From NCBI GenBank assembly GCA_938008415.1, contig CALLKI010000054.1, forward strand, positions 62,001 through 126,000: a DNA stretch of 64,000 bases, given 5' to 3'. The notes beneath the pieces are model-generated. The model saw only the letters and a list, made by a program, of their open reading frames with translations. It ran no database searches and was not told the DNA's origin. The stretch is from an uncultured Luteimonas sp. (lineage in GTDB: Bacteria > Pseudomonadota > Gammaproteobacteria > Xanthomonadales > Xanthomonadaceae). Each line of letters opens with the position of its first letter. Positions within the stretch are counted from its first letter, which is position 1. This document shows positions 34,803-42,343 of this stretch, one piece after another. The position numbers were made by a program, and so were the translations under genes.

Positions 34803-36980
34803 ATGAAGGCACTGCTGCGCGAACTGCGCCGCCGCAACGTCTGGCGCGCCATCGTCCTGTACCTCGGTGCCACCTGGGCCCTCGCGCAGGGCATCTCCGA
34901 ACTGTCCTCCGCGCTCGGCCTGCCCGACTGGGCGCCCAGGGCCTTCCTGATCGCCGCCGGCATCGGCTTCCCGTTCTGGGTCGCCTTCGCCTGGCTGTAC
35001 GAGATCACCCCGCAAGGCATCAGGCGCGAAAGCGAGGTGCCGGAAGGCCAGTCCATCACCCGCCAGACCGCCCGCAAGCTCGACTACTGGATCATCGGCG
35101 TGCTCACCGTCGCGGTGGTGCTGCTGCTGACCGACCGGCTGATGCCCGGCCGCGGCGCGGAAGCCACCGATCCGTCCATGCCGCACTCGATCGCGGTGCT
35201 GCCGCTGGCCAACGCCGGCGGCGGCGACGACGGCTACTTCGCCGACGGCCTGACCGAGGAGATGATCTCGCGGCTGTCGCGGATCGACGGCCTGCGCGTG
35301 ATCGCCCGCACTTCCGCCTTCGAGTTCAGGGACAGCACGTTGCCGCGCGACGAGATCGCCCGCAGGCTGGGCGTGACGCACCTGCTGGAAGGCACCGTGC
35401 GCCGCCATGGCGACCAGCTGCGGATCGTGGTCGATCTCGTGCGCCCGGCCGACAGCACCAGCCTGTGGTCGGAAAGCTACAACCGCCGGTTGGAGGACGT
35501 GTTCGCGGTGCAGGCCGACATCGCCCAGGCGGTGGCACGGGCCCTGCAGCTGCGGCTGGGCACGCGCGACCGGAAGGTGGACCACGAGCAGCCACCGGGC
35601 GGCAACCTCGCCGCCTACGAGGCGCTGCTGCAGGGGCGCGCGAAGTACCGGGCAATGATCCTGGACGATTTCCCCCGGGCCGCCGATCTGTACCGGGAAG
35701 CGATCCGGCTGGAGCCGGACTACGCCATGGCGTACTACGAACTGGCCGGCATCCTGGTCAACCTGGCCCGCTTCCGCAGTGGTGCGGAACGCGAGTCGCT
35801 GCTGGACGAGCTGCGCGCCGCCGCCGATCGCGCCATGGCGCTGGCGCCGGAGTTTCATGGCAGCCACCTCGCGCAGGGATTCCTGCTGAACATTCAGGGC
35901 GAACCGGAACGTGCGCTGGCTTCATACCGCAGGGCCCTGGAGCTGGCCCCGAACGATGCCCGCACGCTCCACAACGTCGCCCAGCAGCTCGCCGCGCTGC
36001 AAAGATACGAGGAGGCCCTTCCGTTCGCGCGCCAGGCGCTGGAGAACGACCCGCTCAACATCAATACCCGGGTCATCCTGTCCGAACTCTACCGCTCGAC
36101 CGGCCGGAACGAGCAGGCACTGGAGACACTGCACGAGGCGCTCAGGATCGCCCCGGACCATCCCGCCCTGCTCGCCCCCCTCGGGACGCTGTACCACGCC
36201 CTCGGCCGGTTCGAGCTGGCCGAAACCCACCTGCGGCGCGCGATCGAACTGGATCCGGCACGCGACCTCCTCAAACTCACGCTCGCCTACGCGGTGATGG
36301 CCAACCGGGGCCTGGAGGAAGCCTGGAAGGTGTTCGAGGAGGCGCTGGCCAGCCACCCCGACCATCCCCCGCTCCTGGCCAACATGGCCGAGATGCAGCT
36401 GAGCCACGGGAATACCGGAGCGGCAATCGAATACGGCCGCCGCACCCTCGCAGTGGACCCGGACAATTCCAGGGCGGCAATGGTCGTGGCGACAGCCCTG
36501 CACATGCAGGGTCACTGGAACGAAGCCGAACGGATGGCACGGGATTTCCTCGCCCGGCATCCCTCCGCCCCCGACCAGTACCTCATCCTGGCCGAGGTCG
36601 CGGCACTGCGCGGAGACGCCGCCGCCGCCCGCGCCGCCGCCGAAGCCGAGACCGACCCGGACTCGAAGCGTTACACGCTGGCACTGGCCGCCGCCGTCTC
36701 GGGCGAGCGCGCGGCCATCGCCCGCGCGCTCGCGACGCTGCGGGAGGAATGCTCCGCTCCCGACCTGTGCCTGGTTCCGGCCCTGGTCATCCACGCCTGC
36801 CTGGGCGACACCCAGAGCCTGTACGCGACCCTGGACGAGGCCGAGAAAACACCCGGCTACATCCCCCATCTCGGCTATCCCTTCCTCGACCGCTTCTACG
36901 ACGACCCACGTTTCGTCGCGCACCTGGCGAAGTACCACATGCGCCCGCCGGCACGGCCGGGACAGGCCCGTCCGCGCTGA
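34803..36980 (+). CDS. membrane-anchored TolB-like/TPR protein
   Basis: 725 residues. Three hydrophobic segments lie at about 14-32, 46-66 and 93-112. Then comes a segment typical of class-III cyclase-associated TPR proteins: HSIAVLPLANAGGG, GYFADGLTEEMISRLSRI, RVIARTSAFEF and WSESYNRRLEDVFAVQ (residues about 127-250), where sugar- or peptide-binding TolB-like folds occur. Residues about 255-640 are TPR repeats (LGTLYHALGRFELAETHLRRAIELDP). No cyclase or DNA-binding domain is present in this copy. It is probably a scaffold or signalling protein facing the periplasm; function unknown. Confidence 0.85.
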   Translation: MKALLRELRRRNVWRAIVLYLGATWALAQGISELSSALGLPDWAPRAFLIAAGIGFPFWVAFAWLYEITPQGIRRESEVPEGQSITRQTARKLDYWIIGVLTVAVVLLLTDRLMPGRGAEATDPSMPHSIAVLPLANAGGGDDGYFADGLTEEMISRLSRIDGLRVIARTSAFEFRDSTLPRDEIARRLGVTHLLEGTVRRHGDQLRIVVDLVRPADSTSLWSESYNRRLEDVFAVQADIAQAVARALQLRLGTRDRKVDHEQPPGGNLAAYEALLQGRAKYRAMILDDFPRAADLYREAIRLEPDYAMAYYELAGILVNLARFRSGAERESLLDELRAAADRAMALAPEFHGSHLAQGFLLNIQGEPERALASYRRALELAPNDARTLHNVAQQLAALQRYEEALPFARQALENDPLNINTRVILSELYRSTGRNEQALETLHEALRIAPDHPALLAPLGTLYHALGRFELAETHLRRAIELDPARDLLKLTLAYAVMANRGLEEAWKVFEEALASHPDHPPLLANMAEMQLSHGNTGAAIEYGRRTLAVDPDNSRAAMVVATALHMQGHWNEAERMARDFLARHPSAPDQYLILAEVAALRGDAAAARAAAEAETDPDSKRYTLALAAAVSGERAAIARALATLREECSAPDLCLVPALVIHACLGDTQSLYATLDEAEKTPGYIPHLGYPFLDRFYDDPRFVAHLAKYHMRPPARPGQARPR

Positions 36981-37008
36981 AGCCGGCAACGTCCCGCCGG
37001 AACGGGAG

Positions 37009-37425
37009 TCAGGGCCGCGGGACCACCGCGGTGGTCAGGCGCGAGATGCAGACCAGGCGGCCGTCCCCATCCTCGATCCGGATCTCCCAGACCTGGGTGC
37101 GGCGCCCGACGTGCAGCGGGCGCGCGGTGCCGGTGACCGTGCCGCTGCGCACGCCGCGCACGTGGTTGGCATTGATCTCGATCCCGACCACGCCGTGCCC
37201 CTCGGGCACGCACAGCGCGCCCGCGGTGCTGCCCAGCGTCTCGGCCAGCAGCGCCGAGGCCCCGCCGTGCAGCAGGCCGTAGGGCTGGTGGGTGCGCGCG
37301 TCCACCGGCATCGTCGCCTGCAGCCAGTCGCGCCCGATGCCGGTGAAGACGATGCCGAGCGCCTCGATCGCGGTGTTCTTCGACAGCGCGTTGAGCGCGT
37401 CGAGGGTCACGCCGTCGCGGAACAT
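37009..37425 (-). CDS. hotdog-fold acyl-CoA thioesterase (YdiI/EntH type)
   Basis: 138-residue thioesterase of the PaaI/MenI-like group. The hotdog motif is HQPYGLLHGGASALLAETLGS (trimmed), with the catalytic Glu in LLAETLGS and the HGG substrate loop; VGIEINANHVRGVRSGTVTG and VWEIRIEDGDGRLVCISR complete the fold. It may clear aberrant acyl-CoAs or act on 1,4-dihydroxy-2-naphthoyl-CoA. The gene starts 12 bases past the stop of the YkvA gene, on the same strand. Confidence 0.92.
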   Translation of the reverse strand: MFRDGVTLDALNALSKNTAIEALGIVFTGIGRDWLQATMPVDARTHQPYGLLHGGASALLAETLGSTAGALCVPEGHGVVGIEINANHVRGVRSGTVTGTARPLHVGRRTQVWEIRIEDGDGRLVCISRLTTAVVPRP

Positions 37426-37437
37426 GCCGCGGGGCGC

Positions 37438-38058
37438 TTACCGGACGCGGAACAGGCTCGGACGCCAGGCGCGGGCGTACGAGGGACGGCCGTAGCCGCT
37501 GCTGCTGCCATAGCCGAAGCCGAACTCGCCGCTGGCGGTGCGCTGGCGACGCAGGTGCATGCGCTCCACCAGCTCGTCGCGGCGGGCGTCGAGCCAGTCG
37601 GTGCGGCCGACGGCGGAAGGCTCGATCCCGCGCTTCTTCGCCTCGCGCTCGCGGAACTCGCAGAACTCGTCGTAGGCATCGAGCTCGTGGCGCAGCTCGC
37701 GCACGCACAGCTCGATCATGATCGCGTCGTCCAGGTAGCCCAGCACCTCGACCTGGTCGGGGATGATGTCCTTCGGGTCGGCGAAGTACACCAGCGCCGA
37801 GAGCACGTGCCTGCGGTCCTCGTCATCGAGGTGCCAGCCCTCGTCGCGCAGCATCGCGATCATGTCGTCCAGACGCTCCAGCCGTTCGCGGATGAAATCC
37901 GGCACACTCATGGTCTGCGCCTGCTCGAGCAGCTTCGCGGCGGAAGCGATGATCTCGTCCTCGGATTTGCTCTCCGCCGCCTTCTGCGCCGCCTTGAGCG
38001 CGTTGGCGAAGTGCTCGGTGTCCTTCTGCGAAAGCTCAATCGTCAGCGTAAGCGGCAT
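37438..38058 (-). CDS. YkvA-family (DUF1232) protein with unusual Gly/Tyr/Ser tail
   Basis: 206 residues. Residues about 60-150 carry the DUF1232/YkvA module (ALVYFADPKDIIPDQVEVLGYLDDAIMIE). The N-terminal 50 residues are helical. The last 30 residues, EFGFGYGSSSGYGRPSYARA onward to the end FRVR, are not part of DUF1232. A near copy of this tail ends the 68-residue protein encoded just upstream at 38161-38367, including at DNA level. YkvA proteins have no firm function; some are membrane-associated. The duplicated tail suggests a recognition or attachment signal. Confidence 0.9.
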   Translation of the reverse strand: MPLTLTIELSQKDTEHFANALKAAQKAAESKSEDEIIASAAKLLEQAQTMSVPDFIRERLERLDDMIAMLRDEGWHLDDEDRRHVLSALVYFADPKDIIPDQVEVLGYLDDAIMIELCVRELRHELDAYDEFCEFREREAKKRGIEPSAVGRTDWLDARRDELVERMHLRRQRTASGEFGFGYGSSSGYGRPSYARAWRPSLFRVR

Positions 38059-38157
38059 GGGCGTCGGTCCGGGGAAAATCGGTAAGCGTTCAGACTAGGC
38101 GGCCCGCCGCGCCTGCGTCAATCGCCCCGTCTGGCGGCCGGCCACCGCGCGGCGTGG

Positions 38158-38367
38158 TCAGGCCACGCGGAAACGAGGGCAGCCCAGGTCGCCGGCGTAG
38201 CGCCTGCCGGTGGCGTAGCCGCTGCTGTTGCCGTAGCCGATCCCGAAATCGCGCTCGCGGCGCGCGGGGCGGACGCCACGCAGGCCGCCGGCCGACATGC
38301 GGGCGGTGACGGACGTCCTGGCGGGACGGCTGTCGGAAAGGTTCGCGGGGAAGACTCGGACGTTCAT
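38158..38367 (-). CDS. 69-residue orphan protein sharing the YkvA tail
   Basis: Starts MNVRVFPANLSD, is rich in Arg in its middle (RGVRPARRERD) and ends DFGIGYGNSSGYATGRRYAG...PRFRVA. The last 30 residues align with the C-terminus of the YkvA protein 100 bases downstream (FG-x-GYG-x-SSGY ... FRV). An AGGA lies about 11 bases before the ATG and an AT-rich dyad lies 46 bases further up, so it has its own control region. The leader-like basic N-terminus plus a Gly/Ser/Tyr core looks superficially like a peptide precursor, but no maturase gene is nearby. It could also be a decayed duplicate of the YkvA tail. No family recognised. Confidence 0.65.
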   Translation of the reverse strand: MNVRVFPANLSDSRPARTSVTARMSAGGLRGVRPARRERDFGIGYGNSSGYATGRRYAGDLGCPRFRVA

Positions 38368-38412
38368 GGCAGGGATCCTGTGGGGGGAGGGAGAGTGATC
38401 TGGTGTGTTGGT

Positions 38413-38427
38413 ATAGTACAACACTAT
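38413..38427. promoter_or_regulatory. AT-rich dyad upstream of the orphan small gene
   Basis: ATAGT-ACAAC-ACTAT, a perfect 5+5 inverted repeat in a locally AT-rich stretch of otherwise very GC-rich DNA, 46 bases before the ATG at 38367. On the minus strand TTGTAC and TATACC overlap it and could be parts of a promoter. Reads as an operator for an unidentified repressor. Confidence 0.45.
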
Positions 38428-38455
38428 GACTTCCTGTCGATGGGCCGGAAGTCAT
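38426..38455. repeat. 9-bp inverted repeat upstream of the orphan small gene
   Basis: ATGACTTCC at 38426-38434 and its complement GGAAGTCAT at 38447-38455, 12-base spacer, directly next to the AT-rich dyad. Another GGAAGTCC half lies at about 38470-38478. Together they make 38400-38480 a compact, repeat-rich control region. Confidence 0.45.
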
Positions 38456-38590
38456 GGCCCGGAATCACCGGGAAGTCCTTGATCTGGATGGGGGAAAGGG
38501 ACGGAAGGTTGCAGCCGGCGGGCATGACCGATGACACCCTGCCCCACGTCCGCGGGGCAGCGCCGGCGGCTGGCCGGCCGGGAAGGCGGC

Positions 38591-40513
38591 TCAGAGGATC
38601 GGGCCGAAGCCGGCGCCGAAGGCGGTGAAGATGCGGGTCAGCAGGCTGCGCAGTCCGATGCTGACCTCGGGGAAGTCACCCACCGGTTCGTAGCAGGCGC
38701 GGAACCCCGGGTCGCGCGGTGGCAGCGGCTCCGGGCAGTCCGGGCCGGGCCGGAACTCGTAGCTGGTCGCATAACGCGTGGGCCACAGGTCGAACACCGG
38801 CAGGTGCTCGGACAGCTTCGACAGCGAGTACTCCAGCCCGGACAGCACCGGCAGCTTGTCGCGCCGCGCGATGGCCCAGGAGTTGGCCGGGGCGATGTCG
38901 CGGCGGATGCTCGCGGCCAGCGCGCGCGCGAACACCGGGTCCTCGACCACCACCACGTTCTCGGTGTTGTAGTTGTCCCCGCGCGGGTCGAAGTTGTGGG
39001 TGCCGACCACGCCGATCCGTTCGTCGATCACCATCGACTTGGCGTGCAGGCCCATGCGCATGCCGGTGCGCGCCAGCGGCACCCGACGGTTCACGCCGAT
39101 GCCGGCGTAGCGCAGCGCCGCGTACTCGCGCTGCAGCGGCGGCGGCCGGCGCTCTCCGGGCCGGCCCTTCGACGGCGCGAGCAGGTTGGCGCTGCCGTCC
39201 GGGTTCCAGGAGATGTCCACGGCGCCGGTCGCATCGAGGTCGAGCGGCGCGTCCTCCGGGAACGGCTTGTATTCGTACATCTCGAAGCCGAAGTCGCGCA
39301 GGTAGCGGCGCTTGTACTTGTACGACAGCGCGTAGGTGATGAAGGAATCGGTCGCCGCCAGGCTGTTGGTGGAGATGATCACCCGCGGCGGGTCGGGGCG
39401 CTCCTGCAGCTTCTCGAACATGCGCTGCGCCGGCTTGGACAACACCAGGTAGGGCGTCTGCAGCAGGATCTCCCGGCGCGCCGACTCGATCAGCGACTTC
39501 AGCTCCGGCGCGGCCCGTACCGCCTCCCGCGCGCGCCCGGCATCCTTGCGGTGCTTCGTCGGCAGGTCGCCGTAGAACCGGACCCGGCCCACCGGCAACG
39601 CGGCCGCTGCCAGGCGCGAGCGCACCAACCCGGCGTCGTCCGCGTCGCGCGAGATCGCGGCCACGCGTCGCGGGTCCCCGTACGGCGCGTGCGGCAGCGC
39701 GGGCACGCCCTCGCGCAGCAGGCTGCGCCCGACGTCGTCCAGCCGCGCGACCGGCACCGCCAGCGGCGAGTTCCAGAACGCCTCGAAGTTCGCCGCCATC
39801 TCGTCGGTGGCCGGGCCGGCCACCAGCACGTCGCGGTCGCGGAAGTTGAATTCCGCGTCCCAGTCGAAATAGTCGTTCTGGTAGTTGCGCCCGCCGACGA
39901 TGCCGACGTTGCCGTCCACCAGCAGCAGCTTGCTGTGCATGCGCTGGTTGAGCCGGCGCCAGCAGCAGGCCGCCGCCCAGACGTACATCGGGTAGGTGAT
40001 CCGCGCGCGCCCGAGCACCGGGTTGTAGATGCGCATCTCGAAGTTGGCGTGGGCGCCGGCGAGCGCGGCCAGCGTCTGCACTTCGCGCAGCGCCGAGAGC
40101 TGGTCCACCAGCACGCGCACGCGCACGCCGCGCCGGGCCGCGGCGAGCAACTCGTCGAGGAACAGGTGGCCGGCGTCGTCCTCGTCGTAGATGTAGGTCT
40201 GCAGGTCGATGCTGCGGGTGGCGCCGCGGATCAGGTCGAGCCGCGCCAGCATCGCGTCCTGGCCGTAGTCGAGCAGCAGCGCGTAGTGGCGCGGCGCCTC
40301 CGGCGAGCTCCCGGCGCGGGCACGCACGCCCAGTTCCAGCAGCGGCGACGGCCGCGCGCAGGCGTCCTCCGGGCGGTCACATTCGACCTCGGTCGAGCGC
40401 GCCTGCTCCGCGATCCGCACCGCCGCATCGCGCTGCACCGCCGTCAGGCCGGTGCAGGCGCTGCAGCACAGCGCCAGCACCATCGCCAGCCACCGCATGC
40501 CCATGCCCGCCAT
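38591..40513 (-). CDS. phospholipase D/cardiolipin synthase-like lipoprotein
   Basis: 640 residues with an N-terminal hydrophobic signal ending LALCCSAC, a probable though imperfect lipobox. Two HKD motifs are intact: HSKLLLVDGNVGIVGGRN and HAKSMVIDERIGVVGTHNFD, each with the His, Lys and Asp of the PLD superfamily. The rest matches the long ClsC/YmdC-like PLD group (RSIDLQTYIYDEDDAG, LLQTPYLVLSKPAQRMF). It should transfer phosphatidyl groups between lipids at the envelope. The ATG at 40513 shares its last base with the yceI stop codon; ATGs at 40504 and 40498 are alternatives. Confidence 0.9.
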   Translation of the reverse strand: MAGMGMRWLAMVLALCCSACTGLTAVQRDAAVRIAEQARSTEVECDRPEDACARPSPLLELGVRARAGSSPEAPRHYALLLDYGQDAMLARLDLIRGATRSIDLQTYIYDEDDAGHLFLDELLAAARRGVRVRVLVDQLSALREVQTLAALAGAHANFEMRIYNPVLGRARITYPMYVWAAACCWRRLNQRMHSKLLLVDGNVGIVGGRNYQNDYFDWDAEFNFRDRDVLVAGPATDEMAANFEAFWNSPLAVPVARLDDVGRSLLREGVPALPHAPYGDPRRVAAISRDADDAGLVRSRLAAAALPVGRVRFYGDLPTKHRKDAGRAREAVRAAPELKSLIESARREILLQTPYLVLSKPAQRMFEKLQERPDPPRVIISTNSLAATDSFITYALSYKYKRRYLRDFGFEMYEYKPFPEDAPLDLDATGAVDISWNPDGSANLLAPSKGRPGERRPPPLQREYAALRYAGIGVNRRVPLARTGMRMGLHAKSMVIDERIGVVGTHNFDPRGDNYNTENVVVVEDPVFARALAASIRRDIAPANSWAIARRDKLPVLSGLEYSLSKLSEHLPVFDLWPTRYATSYEFRPGPDCPEPLPPRDPGFRACYEPVGDFPEVSIGLRSLLTRIFTAFGAGFGPIL

Positions 40514-41088
40514 CACTCGCCGTCGATGCGCAGGCGCAGGGTCATCTGCACGCGGTCGGAGAGGGCGAAGCTCCAGCGGTCCATGCCGAAGTCGCCCCGG
40601 TACACCGTACCCCGGGCGAAGATGTCGCAGTCCACGCCCGGACGGTCGCAGGCCGCCGGCTCCACCGTGAACACCTCGCGGCGGCTGACGCCTCGGATGG
40701 TCAGGGTGCCTGCGAGCTTGCCCCCCCGGTACAGCAGGGTGGGCGGCCAGGCGTCGGACACGAACTCGACCACGGGATGCCGGTCGGCCTCGAAGAAACC
40801 CTCGCCGCGGGTCAGCTCGCCGTAGCGGGGATGGCCGACGATCTCGACGTCGCGCGCCGACAGGCGCAGGCACACGCGCCGGCGCCCCGCACCGGCATCG
40901 GCGATTTCGCCCTCGAACACGGGGAAGCGGCCATGCAAAGCCTGGCCCCAGCGCGTCTTCATCGTGAACCCGACCCAGGACGAGGCGGCATCGATCCCGT
41001 TGGCCGATGCCGTCGCCGCCAGCAGCCAGGCGCATGCGCCCGCGGCCATGGCCGCCAGTCGTCGTTCCGGTCGCACCGTCCCTTCCAT
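40513..41088 (-). CDS. YceI-family periplasmic protein (second)
   Basis: 191 residues, signal peptide about 1-29 (ATASA end). YceI-like features: SSWVGFTMKTRWGQALHGRFPVF, LSARDVEIVGHPRYGELTRGEGFF and GTLTIRGVSRREVF. Three cysteines in the second half (PAACDRPGVDCD and RVCLRL) could form a disulfide, unlike the neighbour at 26701. It lies between sixA and the PLD gene in one operon, so lipid binding and lipid transfer may be linked here. Confidence 0.9.
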   Translation of the reverse strand: MEGTVRPERRLAAMAAGACAWLLAATASANGIDAASSWVGFTMKTRWGQALHGRFPVFEGEIADAGAGRRRVCLRLSARDVEIVGHPRYGELTRGEGFFEADRHPVVEFVSDAWPPTLLYRGGKLAGTLTIRGVSRREVFTVEPAACDRPGVDCDIFARGTVYRGDFGMDRWSFALSDRVQMTLRLRIDGE

Positions 41089-41113
41089 GGCTCTACACCT
41101 TACCCGCCGTGGG

Positions 41114-41590
41114 TCACGGCCACCAGAACGCTTCCAGTACGGCCGCGCCCGGCTCCACCGGCACGCCGTCGCGCAGCGCCAGCACGGCGATGCCGGCCGG
41201 GGGCATCCCGCGGTATTCGCCGGAACGGCCGCTGTGCAGCAGCGCGACGAGCTGTTCCAGCCCGGGGTTGTGGCCGACCACCAGCAGCCGGTCCACGTCG
41301 CGGTGCACATCGACCAGCGCCAGCAGGATCCCCGGCGTCGCCTCGTAGATCGCGGGCTCGAGCCGGCAGTCGGTCCCGGTCGGCTCGGGCAGCACGAGAT
41401 CCAGCGTCTCGCGCGTGCGCCGGGCCGGCGAGCACAGCACGCGGTCGGGATGGAACCCGCGCCCGCGCAGCCAGCGGCCGGCGGCCTCCGCTTCCGCCAG
41501 GCCCATCGACGACAACGGCCGGTCGAAGTCCGCCTGCCCCGGCATCGGCAGTTCGGCGTGGGCGTGGCGCAGCAGGATGAGTTCGCGCAT
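41114..41590 (-). CDS. sixA: phosphohistidine phosphatase SixA
   Basis: 158-residue histidine phosphatase. RHG-type motif LLRHAHAE with His9 as phospho-acceptor, CSPARRTRETL for the second Arg, and VVGHNPGLEQL with the catalytic His. SixA removes phosphate from phosphohistidine on HPt domains or on NPr of the nitrogen PTS. It starts 2 bases after the parA stop and is followed after 25 bases by yceI. Confidence 0.92.
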   Translation of the reverse strand: MRELILLRHAHAELPMPGQADFDRPLSSMGLAEAEAAGRWLRGRGFHPDRVLCSPARRTRETLDLVLPEPTGTDCRLEPAIYEATPGILLALVDVHRDVDRLLVVGHNPGLEQLVALLHSGRSGEYRGMPPAGIAVLALRDGVPVEPGAAVLEAFWWP

Positions 41591-41592
41591 CG

Positions 41593-42225
41593 CTACTTCT
41601 TCAGCCACTTCAGCAGCGGCTGCCAGTCCGCCTGGTGCTCGCGGACCTGCTGCGAGTTGTAGTCGAACAGGCTGCGGCCCAGCCCCACCAGCATCACGTA
41701 GGCCTGGCTGTCGCGCAGCTGCGCGACCACCGGGTAGGGCCACTGCGACAGAAGCTCCAGCGCCTGCTGCGAGGCATTGGTCCACGGCCGCAGCCGGTTG
41801 GCGACCAGGCCCACGCGCAGCTCGCCGCGGCGCACGCGCGGGTGCTTCGCCAGCGCGTTGAGGAAGGACACGGTCGCGTCGATGTCCAGCGTCGAGGGCA
41901 GCACCGGCACCACCACGGCGCCGGCGTGCTCGAGGTAGGCCTCCAGGTCGTCCGGGTACGCGCCCGCCGGCGCGTCGATCACCACCTGCTCGGCGTCCCG
42001 CGGCACCGATTTCCACGTGGTGCGGTGGCGGCTGCCGCCGTCGATCGGCAGGACCGCGCTGTCCAGCGCGGCCCTGCGTTCGGCCCAGCGCAGCGAGGAA
42101 CCCTGCGGGTCGGCATCCACCAGCACCGTCCTGCGTCCCTGCAAGGCGGCATTCGCCGCCAGATGCGTTGCCACCGTGGTCTTGCCGACGCCGCCCTTGG
42201 AACTGGCCACCAGCACCGTCTTCAT
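41593..42225 (-). CDS. ParA-family ATPase, orphan
   Basis: 210 residues with the deviant Walker A SKGGVGKTT at 9-17, DADPQGSSLRW for the A' region and VIDAPAG in place of the usual Walker B. It has no helix-turn-helix and no ParB partner next to it, so it is not the chromosomal segregation pair. Orphan ParA/MinD-like ATPases of this size position other cell components. GGAGGT lies 9 bases before the ATG. First gene of the parA-sixA-yceI-PLD operon and divergent from the AAA ATPase. Confidence 0.9.
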   Translation of the reverse strand: MKTVLVASSKGGVGKTTVATHLAANAALQGRRTVLVDADPQGSSLRWAERRAALDSAVLPIDGGSRHRTTWKSVPRDAEQVVIDAPAGAYPDDLEAYLEHAGAVVVPVLPSTLDIDATVSFLNALAKHPRVRRGELRVGLVANRLRPWTNASQQALELLSQWPYPVVAQLRDSQAYVMLVGLGRSLFDYNSQQVREHQADWQPLLKWLKK

Positions 42226-42343
42226 CCGCGAAACCTCCGGATCGGGGAACGTGCCGGGAGCGTACACCGGCCACGCGGTATCCGCGACCGGAGCGGGAGG
42301 GCCGCGGTTGTCGGCGCCCGGCCGTTTGACGCAATCTTCACGA

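Noticed and set aside
38158..38424. Longer start at 38424 for the small orphan protein
   Set aside because: It would put the AT-rich dyad region partly inside the coding sequence and has no ribosome site; the ATG at 38367 is better.
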